Source: Palaemon carinicauda (lineage: Eukaryota > Arthropoda > Malacostraca > Decapoda > Palaemonidae). Taken from it: a stretch of 64,000 nucleotides of DNA. Location of the stretch: positions 112,826,198 to 112,890,197 of the forward strand of contig NC_090746.1 of the NCBI RefSeq assembly GCF_036898095.1. Direction: 5' to 3'. Shown one piece after another: positions 1-10,300 of the stretch; the stretch's first letter is position 1; each line of letters begins with the position of its first letter. The notes under the pieces were generated by a model. It ran no database searches, was not told where the DNA came from, and saw only the letters and a program-made list of their open reading frames with translations. The position numbers and the translations under genes were made by a program.

Positions 1-589
1 AATAGATCCACTTACATTTGCTATATGTTCACATCATATTCAAGACTTCCTCAAACTTAATCTAACTTAAAATTATTTTTGGTAAGATGTTGAATTTAAT
101 TGAATTTAATAATTTGGGCTATGTAGCCCAGTACTGGAGCTTGTGAGCCCATTCAGTGACCAAGAGCATCTAGGGTAAAACTCATAGTTATACTGAGGTA
201 AAAGTTATGAGAGTTTGGATAGAAAGATAGAAGAAAGAAGCAAATAACGTGGTAGAGTAGAAGGATATAAAGGAAGTGCAACTAGGGGCCGAAGGAACAA
301 ATACCCTTGTCTTGCCCGCAGTGATCAATCTAGCCTGGATTAGTGTTTTTATTCTTTCATTCCGCTGTTTCAAATATTATTTTCCTGTATGGTCCTGCTG
401 AATCTCATCTTAATTTGATAGACAAAACCTGGTCTATTAAATTTCTTATTCCCGATCAAGATATCAGTCTCTGGCACCATCGTTCTGTTACTGTAGTTTC
501 TGAAGCATGTTGTATAAGAATTTTCATAATTGACCAAATTTTGCACTGTTCTTCCGTCCTGTACATAGTACTAGTTATGTAGTTAAATT

Positions 590-945
590 TAAGTCATGTC
601 TTCAACACTAAACAGTATTTCAAGTTTTATTCAAACTGTTACCAGATTGTGGAATGATCTTTATCTTGCAGTTGAATCAGTGGAACTTCATTAGTTTAAC
701 CTTGCAGCAAATGTTAAATAGCTTACATAAGTCTTACTTCATAGTTTGAATATGACAGATCTATTTTAACATTATTACGGATCTTAAGATATTTCATAAT
801 CATTGCATCTAATGTAGTGCATTTCATTATTTCCTTTCTTCACTGGGCTATTTTTCACTGTTGGAGCCCTTGGGCTCATAGCATCCTGCTTTCCCAACTG
901 GGGTTGTAGTTTAGCTAATAATAATATTGTGTCAGGTAAGGTGCT
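590..945 (+). mobile_element. 3' end of a non-LTR retrotransposon (LINE family 1), decayed
   Basis: A diverged C-terminal reading such as FIQTVTRLWNDL-AVESVEL is recognisable around 630-700. It is followed by a 3' untranslated part with the phrases 'ctgggctattttt' and 'catagcatcctgctttcc', and by a short (ATA)n tail near 920. The same tail recurs at least eight times in the window, in both orientations, next to TTA/TAA microsatellites. The C-terminal pattern (hydrophobic-P-x-x-x-LWN-x-LP) is common to Jockey/CR1-like reverse transcriptases. The copy is 5'-truncated and has stops. Confidence 0.6.
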
Positions 946-2017
946 GAAATTGGATTTGTCCATTCCATTTAGGCCATTTAAACAAACGCTGAGGAAAGGA
1001 AGACCTTTCAGCATTAAGGTGTTACCGAGGGAAACCAATCACCTCCTCATAATACAATTCAAAAAGATTGGACAAGATGGATAGTTTAATTTTTTTTCTT
1101 TTATTTGCTGCTTCCTCCGATGCCTTAGATGACCGCGGAGGTAGCAGCAGTAGGGGATTCAGCATTATGAAGCTTCATCTGTGGTGGATAATGTGGGAGG
1201 GTGGGCTGTGGCACCCTAGCAGTACCAGCTGAACTCGGTTGAGGCCATTGTTAGGCTGGGAGGAACGTAGAGAGTAGAGGTCCCCTTTTTTGTTTTTGTT
1301 TCATTTGTTGATGTCGGCTACCCCCCAAAATTGGGGGAAGTGCCTTGGTATATGTATGTATGTATGTACAAGTCAGGTGCTTGGGCCTGTCCAGTAATTC
1401 AGCTATGGAAGTGGGAGGAAACCCTGCAGTTACTCTTTGAAGTAATAGTTAAGAGAGGTTGGATAGCTTTAGCTACAGGAAAAATAAAAGGTAGCAGGAA
1501 CAGATGTAAAGTACAAGATTAATAGTAGGTGCAGTTAAGGCCAAGGAACAATGCATAAATAAAAAAAAAAAGAACCAACTGCAACATCCCTTAAGGGTCA
1601 TTGGAGAGAATTCTCTTCTAATGGACAGGATTGGATTATAAAATTCAGACGAAAGGTACGACACCAGAACCAGATTGATCATTCTTTGCATTCTTCTGTA
1701 AAAGAAACGAGCAATATGACGGACAAGTTCTTTATTGTAATTTTCAAACCTGATCTTGTTTCATACATATCAACCACCTCCTAGACTCTTTGTTCATAAC
1801 TACGTAACTATACATTAGATAAGACAACTGACTACTTTTTAGTCAGTTCAATAATGCTCTCAATTTTGAGTTTATCTATTTCAAAGGTTACTACCTATAT
1901 CTTCTATGTAAACTCATTTATTCCATAAACCTATGGTGAGTTTTTATAATTTCTACTGTTATACCACTAACTGTAAATCAACATTTTAAAGGTTGAGAGA
2001 AAGCTATAGACTTCTTC
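946..2017. other. intergenic stretch with one interspersed repeat
   Basis: Apart from the repeat at about 1165-1370, this stretch is AT-rich and I see no gene in it. Short open frames lack recognisable motifs. Confidence 0.5.
1165..1370 (+). repeat. interspersed repeat with (TATG)n tail, copy 1
   Basis: The stretch from the 'gtggtggataatgtggg' block through 'gtcggctaccccccaaaatt' to a (TATG)n tail is matched in reverse complement at 3193-3385, and more weakly at 33395-33545. A simple-sequence tail and a constant 3' part suggest a SINE or short LINE tail. The class is not certain. Confidence 0.6.
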
Positions 2018-2023
2018 AGATAA

Positions 2024-2029
2024 TTTATT
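2024..2029 (-). terminator. candidate CCT8 polyadenylation signal
   Basis: AATAAA on the minus strand lies about 190 nt beyond the CCT8 stop codon, a reasonable 3' UTR length. Only the hexamer is seen, so other signals are possible. Confidence 0.4.
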
Positions 2030-2217
2030 AATATAAAAAGCGTGCAAGTACATGTTACATCGTCGATTGCCGATGGGTATCTTTTTAAATCACCTACTTG
2101 GCAAACCACTTCTTCAGGTAGTTAATTAGGATATCAAGTCCTGATGAAAGCTAGTAAACAGCATTAAGTTAATAGACAAGGCCAAAATATAAAGACACCC
2201 TACAATAAACCCAATGC

Positions 2218-2508
2218 TTAATCATCATCAGGATCCTGGGGTCCCATTCCTCGGGCTTTGGGGCCGCCAGCTCTCTTCGCCATTATTATCTGGTCTACCC
2301 TCAAAATTTCAATAGCCGCTGATGAAGAATATTTCAGGGCCCAGTACTTGGTAAGGAACAGATCAAATATTTCCTTCTCGCATGCATCCAGCACAGCAAC
2401 ACCTTCTCCCTCGCAGTCAAAGCCGGCATTTTTCTTGCCCTCTGTGTGCGCAGCTAATAAATTGGACAAAACTTCTTGATCAGGAGCACCACAGTTATCA
2501 GCTAACAC
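2218..2508 (-). CDS. CCT8: CCT8 exon 9 (last), C-terminal equatorial domain
   Basis: It encodes 96 residues and the TAA stop, from VLADNCGAPDQEVL to the GPQDPDDD end. It includes the conserved LRVDQIIMAK strand. The acceptor is ttacag before GTG. Confidence 0.95.
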   Translation of the reverse strand: MLADNCGAPDQEVLSNLLAAHTEGKKNAGFDCEGEGVAVLDACEKEIFDLFLTKYWALKYSSSAAIEILRVDQIIMAKRAGGPKARGMGPQDPDDD

Positions 2509-5070
2509 CTGTAAATAGTTGAATTTCATAAAAAAAATTATATCACTACAGTATAGTCAATTTCTTTTAGCGAGGCATATTTGCACAGACTCGCAGCGGT
2601 GCCCTTTTAGCTCGGAAAAGTTTCCTGATCGCTGATTGGTTGGACAAGATAAGTCTAACCAATCAGCGACCAGGAAACTTTTCCGAGCTAAAAGGGCACC
2701 GTTGCAAGTCAGTGCAAATATGACTCGCTAAAAGAAATGGACTATAGGTAAAGATCAAATCTATATCATTACATGGAAATATATTGTCATTGATAATTAA
2801 AACTGTCATGCTATTAATGCATAGTACCTGTATACTAAAATTAAGCTATTTTGAGAAAATACATCATTCCATAGCATAGCTACACTATACTATATAAACA
2901 TGGAGAAATAAAATGGCAGAATTTATTAACTGAAAAGTTTAAAAATACAACTTATTACAGAAATATGAGGAAATTATCTTCAACAATATAAAGTAACAAC
3001 CTAATTCCCTTACTTTAGGGAACACCCTGAGAGCTTCAGCGTAATTCTTAATAGCGTACTGTTCTAGGCCTGGACACTGAGAGCCATACTGCTCTATTAT
3101 TCTGCTAAGTTCTACTTCAGTGCTGCCTGCACCTGGAACACACTTTCCATCCTGGAAAAAAAGGACATGGCATCAAACCTATTTATCCTAAAAATACATA
3201 CATACATACATATACCAAGGCACTTCCCCCAATTTTGGGGGATAGCCGACATCAACAAATGAAACAAAAACAAAAAAGGGGACCTCTACTCTCTACGTTC
3301 CTCCAGCCTAACAATGGCCTCAACCGAGTTTAGCTGGTACTGCTAGGGTGCCACAGCCCACCCTCCCACATTATCCACCAAATAATTTTCTATATTATAC
3401 AGTAGTAAGAACCCCATTTACGAGAATCTAAAAAATTAACATTTACATGAAATATATACAATAAAATCAATGTCTTGGCATACCCAAAATTCAATGTCTT
3501 GACATACCAAGTATACAATACAAGTCTTGATTTACTTTCAATCATTCTGCATTATATATCTGTCAGGAATCACTGAATTCATAGTAAAACTTTAAAAAAA
3601 TCTCTCATGGCTGGCCCCAAAAAAGCCTTTCAAACCTATTACTAGTATTACCATGAATTTTAACTTAAAAAAGATAAATACTATTAATCCAGAAATGTCA
3701 ACTTCACGACCTCATGAAATTATAACTTACCCAACAGATTACAGGTTTAAAACAAATTTACAATAACTGAATAGACCAAATAGGCTGCAATTTTTTTTAG
3801 ATATCTTTTTCAAGATGTGTCCAATAATTGTCATCAAGCCAATAAAATTTAGGCCTTTACATACATGTTGAAGTGTTATAGTGATGTACAGCACTCTTCT
3901 CATTATAAATGGTTAGTTTAAATAGCTTAGAAATTATACATGGACTCGGCTTTACCTTAGTATTGCTACTCTCAAATTTGTTTGACTACTGCATTATAAA
4001 ATTAGTTTAAAGATTCAATCTTTCTGGATTCCAGTATTTCCATGAGTAATTTAACTTGCAGCAACCCAAACCTTTTTACTTACCAAGAGTAGATTCATTA
4101 AAATCAATATCTTTCTTAAAATAACCAAAGCCTAATTTGGTTTACCTAGCCTTCACACATGAAAAAGCCAATCTAGTCATGGGTTTCTATTCCATAATGG
4201 TGTTTTTATATCATCAAGAATGATAAAGGTAGACATAAGAAACAAGTAACTGCAACTGCTAAAACCCAATAAGAAACAAGTAACTGCAACTGCTAAAAAC
4301 CAATTAAAAGTTTAAATATCATCGAACAAACAACATTAACCTTACCCTGCACAAGCCCTTGAAAGTGTTCACAGCATCATCCACAGCGCGCTCAACGTCA
4401 TCCATTAAATTATCAGTGGAGCCACGGATCACAATAGTTGCAATTCGGGATTCAGCCCCCTCTTGCCTGCAAAAAGTAAAAACTTCTATGAAGCAATACC
4501 CACAGAAATAAACATCTAATACAGGCACTATCACCAGACATTCTTATGAATGAATCTACGATTGAAGAAACCTATCTGTTATACAGTACATTTTTTCAAT
4601 AAACTTGGACAAATTGTCAGAGTCCGGTGAGGTATGCTGTGTATGAATGAGGAGTACAAGAAGGCGTGCATAATGCTACGTGTTTATCTTGTCCTCTTTG
4701 TTACAGCTCATCTTGAACATCCTCCTTGACATCTGACAAAACCATTAGGATTATCGGTTCTCAAATTCTATTTCTGTGCTTAATTTCAATCAAAAGTTTT
4801 TCCTAACACCACAAACATGCCTTGGTAATGTTTAACGAAAAAGACATTAGAACTCGACAGGAAGTACATTACCAAAGAACATCATAAAATATAATATTTT
4901 GATCACAAAAAAGTACTTTTTCTTTACAATATTTCACAAAACCTCATAAAAAAAAAACCAAGAACAAATCTATTAATATTTACATTTGGTTTACTGTATA
5001 CTTGGAAAAAAAAAGCATTTCAAGTGACAGTCATACTGTAAATTTATTCCATTTTAAAGCCACTCAATAC

Positions 5071-5142
<72 letters not shown>

Positions 5143-7214
5143 AAAGCAATTGTATTAGTAACATTTAGCTGCTTTCTTAACATAAAATACTCCACTGATG
5201 AATCAATGGGCTTCGACTTATTCCACAGTAATGTGAGTACACTACAAAACATTGAATGTATTGAAATGTATTACTGTAATGTACAACACACTGAATATAT
5301 CAAAATTTATTTAATGATAAAAGCTATAATCAGTGAAATTTTTCTCAGACTCATTATGGATTTGAATGTACTAAACTTAAAAATCATCTAGTCTTTTATC
5401 ATCAATAATATTCACATCTTATGATTCCCTGCACAGGCCAAATATGCTCTACAGACTCTTTGGTATTCTGGTAATACAGAATTTTTCTTTCCCTTTCTTC
5501 CAGGCGATTCCTATTCCGCTAATGCCTTCTCGGTCTAGACACAAGCATGAAAAACACATTACATGTCTAACCTGCATTGTCAACTACTTATTCTTTGTTC
5601 TTTATTTCGCCAAATAAATTAGATTCTATGGGTAACTGCTACTCACATAGTCTTTTAAATCACTATTTAAAAATATCTACAGTGCACTTTAATTACTCTG
5701 ACAGAGGATAACACAAACTACTTAATTTTTTCAACCTCCTCTAGTACAACTACAGTAATAAGAAAGATTTGTTTGTAAATGCGGCCAAAATCGAATAAAA
5801 AAAAAATTGAGAAAGTTGGTCAACCACATACGATGGGAGCAACAGGAAAGGAGAACTGAAATGCAAACCAATGGAGCTGTGGACTAAATTATTATTATTA
5901 TTATTACTACCCAAGCTACAACCCTAGTTGGAAAAGCAAGATGCTATAAGCCCAAGGACTACAACAGGGAAAAATAGCCCAGTGAGGAAAGGAAATAAGG
6001 AAATAAATGATGAGAAGAAATTACAATATATCATTCTAAAAACAGTAACAGCGTCAAAACAGATGTCCTATATAAACTATTAATAATGTCAAAAAAAGAT
6101 ATGTCATATATAAACAATAAAAAGACTTATGTCACCCTGGTCAACATAAAAACATTTGCTCCAACTTTGAACTTTTGAAGTTCTACTGATTCAACTACCC
6201 GATTAGGAAGATTATTCCACAACTTGGTAACAGCTGGAATAAAACTTCTAGAATACTGTGTAGTATTGAGCCTCATGATGGAGAAGGCCTGGCTAAGAGA
6301 TGTAATATTACAATTTCTTTCTATATAATCAGATATTTCACACTCACCTGAATATAGTGACAGGGGTGTCACCCACTTCATCAATGAAGACTTTATCGCA
6401 AAGACCAATTTCTTCCTGCGTTGGGCAAATCATCTTTGGAAGGATAGTAGCACCAACAGTTCTGCAAAGCCGTCTCAGATCCCACTTGCTTGTGATTCTT
6501 ACAGCCATGATGTTGTATTTGTTCAAATAATGTTGAGCTAAATCGCCAAACTTTCCTCCAGCAACAACTACAGTTACACCAGCATCGGACAACATCTTTA
6601 CCTATTTCATGAAATGAAGAGATACCTGTAATTCTTTCCAGGAGAGTTGGCATACCTTTTTATATCTGTTGTACTCCATATATACTATCAAAAAAGCTTA
6701 GTACCCATTTCCATTTTAATCTTGAACTTATATTTAAAATACTGTACTTTTTTTTACTCAGAATAAAAAATTCTTAAATTTCATTACATAAACACATTTG
6801 TATATTTTTGTGAATGCAATAGGAAACACAAAAAGTTCTATTATTTGATTTTGTTCTCATAAAACATACATACTGAACATACATACATATGAATTAAAAC
6901 CCCAGAGTTAGCTTTAAATGAACAAAACAATGTATTTAAGGCCTAATGTACAGTACAAGGAAAATACTAAAAACAATTCCTTACATCTTCCTCCATTCGG
7001 TTTTCTTCTCCGCGTGAAAAGTTGGCCAATTCATCAGCATTCTTGATGAGAACTGTGCCTTTGGTCTCTGTTGTGGTTATATCAAATGGACACGAATATA
7101 CAGCAACTTTAGCTTTCTCTTTGGAAGTAACTGTGCCTTCTGCTGTACGTCTGAAAACCATTCCCTGGGGGAAAAAAAAGTAGTATAGAAATACAAGTAA
7201 AATTCAACATGCCA

Positions 7215-7265
<51 letters not shown>

Positions 7266-7288
7266 AGAGAAAGAGAAAGAGAAAGAGA

Positions 7289-7351
<63 letters not shown>

Positions 7352-10300
7352 CATGCGCGCTTGGATATTCCAGATATGTATTTACAAGCTCAAAACCTTT
7401 AATTATCAAACAACACCCGAGATGTAAAGCTATTCTTTAGTGGGAAAATTCTTACCTGTACCACTTCGGATTTGTGAATACCGGAACCCAGAATTTTGCA
7501 AATTCGCACATTGTCGACGTTGAAGGTGCTCTTCTCAGGAAGAATGGAAATACAAGCCTGAGCAACCAAATTGGCCAAAAAGTCCTCATTGCCATACTGT
7601 TTGCTCATGATAGCTGTGCGAAGAACTTTGGTCACCTGTAACATTAATGGAAATTCATTATTTGAAGTTACTTCCAGAGGAAGTAATATTCTTATGTCCT
7701 GCACTTAATTCTTCATAGTCCACATCAAATATGCATTAGTAATCTTGAATAAAATATGGTTGCACAACAATGAAATATATGCATATCTAACTTTTCAGAC
7801 ATTTTTCAAACACCTTTTTACTATATTTCACTGGACTTTACCTTTCATACCCTTCTATGTAATCTTTTGACTAACTTACAGGTCCTATATTGCTATATTT
7901 CAAACTTTATCTATATAGAGCAGATTTTCAAATGTTTGATTCAACTACAACCAAGCACAAGATTGCGGAGTCCTGCACATTCAGGTACAGTATTTTCAAA
8001 TAAAATTTGCAAACTATAATACTTGCCTGAGTTAAATCCCTGGTGTCTGTAACTTCCCAACATTGCAGACTTGGAAGAACTTCAAGAGCTTTATTCATGG
8101 CCAACTGATACCCGTCGGATACGTCCGTTGGGGTCAATCCCATGCGGAGAAGATCCTCGGCAGCTTCCAACAATGCTCCAGTGAAGATAATCACCCAGTT
8201 AGTTCCGTCTCCCATCTCTTGCTCCTGCATCTGTGATGCCAGCACCATTAACTTGGCAGCTGGATGTTCGACCTAGAAACCATAAAAGCCAAAATAGATT
8301 AAAAAAAAATCCTCGTATATTTAATCTACACCTAAAATTAATAGTAATGTATTAATATACCTCACAAGGACTAAAAGCAAATGACCATAATAAATGTTTC
8401 TAAAGTGTCAAAAACCTTTTAAATGTCAACTTCAACAATTGAAAAAGTATGGATTACTTTCACATGACAAAATTCTTACCTCAAGCTCTCTGATAATTGT
8501 GGCAGCATCATTGGTTACAAACAGCTTCTCTATGTGATTGATAACCATCTTGTTGCGTCCCTGAGGCCCATAAGCTGTCTTGAGCGTTGTGCTGAATTCC
8601 TTACATGCTGCTATGTTGCGGAACACTGCTTCGTCCAGCCCAGAGAAGAGCTGAAAATATTAGGGAAGTTTATCATATATGTATTTCAGTTTAAATACAA
8701 TGAAAATACATAAATAAATGTTCCTGTGAAAGCTCTCGACCCCTGGGTACAGGAACTGTATCAACTTGTCATTACACAGACTACTTAGGCTTGTTCGTAG
8801 AGGTATCTTCATGATAAGTTTTAACAACAGGCTAACATTTGTTTTTTTGCAATATCCATAAGATTCTATTGACTTGCAATCAAATGCTATTTTCTTTTAA
8901 CAAGCAATGGCCATTCATCGAGAGTAAAGTACTGTATTCAAGGCAACTCATCACCCATTCTTTCTAGTTACATTTTCCATTAGGGATTGCAGAGTACAGA
9001 ATATAAATGTCTTCTCGTTGCTACTGTGTGATGCACCATCTGGTGTCCACATGCATAACCTGGTATTCTGAAATATTTAATACCACAGAAATTTTTAAAG
9101 CCTATAAATGCAAAGTACTATAGTTGAAGAAATCAAATTAAACAAAATCTCTTTACATGATTCCAGTCCTGGTTAATAGCAAATGGTAACCCAACAGTGT
9201 CACATTTTCCCTCAACAAAATCTATGAGGATCAGGAGATAACCACGAATGGAGCAATGAATTCTCATTCAGTAACCTAACACTGATGGACAGGTTGTAGC
9301 TCTTGATTTCCTTATAAAATCTAATGTTTTATTGCCTCTACAATGCTTAATTCTACTTTTGTTTAATAGCCTAGTAATCAAATATAAATAAAGTTCTTTT
9401 ATAATTTTTTTCCAAGAATTTTACTTGCAATAAATATAACAAATTTTGTTACTAAAGAATTCATTAACTCACTTCAAATGTGTTTCAACTCAAGAATGCT
9501 TTGCAAAACTGATGCTCTTGAATCTCCACCTACGATACAATTTCAGGAAACATAGCACTCAAAGTAAGGATCTCTATACAGCATATTTAATTTTCATTTA
9601 ATTGCTTTATACAGTACCAGTCAGCAATGAACTATTCCCCAACCTTCTAATCCTTTTATATTTTTTTATTCTTTATAACCAACAACCTTAAAAAAAAAAC
9701 TTCCTCTCAATTTTCCCTGACCAATTCACCTCCCACTCATGATCACTGTCATCTATAAGTTTCAATACTCGACCAAGCACTTCTTGAGCTTTCACGTCTC
9801 TTACAGCTTCATCAACAAACAAATTGAACCACCACGGCAACATTACACATCCCTGTCTCAGCCCCTCTCTCACTGGAAATCACTCTCACTTCATTCCCTA
9901 TCCAAACAAATGCTTTACTGCCCATGTATAAACTCTTCAATGCTTGCAAAAACCTTCAACAATTTCCTTACAACCTCATCACAATTCACATCGCATCCCA
10001 ATCAATTCTTCATCGGATTTGCCAGGTCCATGAATGCAAAATACCTGTATGGCTCCAACCCTTTTGCTAAATATTTCTCGGTTAGCTCCCTTTTAACTAT
10101 AAAAATCTGATCCATACATCCCCTACCTCTTCTAAAGCCACCCTGCACTTTTTTATTTCATCATCCGTTTTATCATTAATCCATGTTATTTTAACACTAC
10201 CATATGCTTATCTAACCACACTCAACAAACTAATTCCCCTAGAATTACAATACTACTGCAAATCTCCTTTACCTTTGATTAGAAGAATGATAAACACACA

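Noticed and set aside
5002..5391. 129-codon open frame across the (GA)n run
   Set aside because: It is open only because of GA repeats (RERERE) and lies in the middle of a CCT8 intron.
6127..6653. Alternative frames overlapping CCT8 exon 6
   Set aside because: One is the LINE C-terminus read through the exon boundary and the other is a shadow frame; the conserved chaperonin frame explains the exon.
7077..7427. Open frames on both strands across the A47-(GA)n tract
   Set aside because: Low-complexity KKKK/RERE or SLSL/FFFF translations overlapping a real CCT8 exon.
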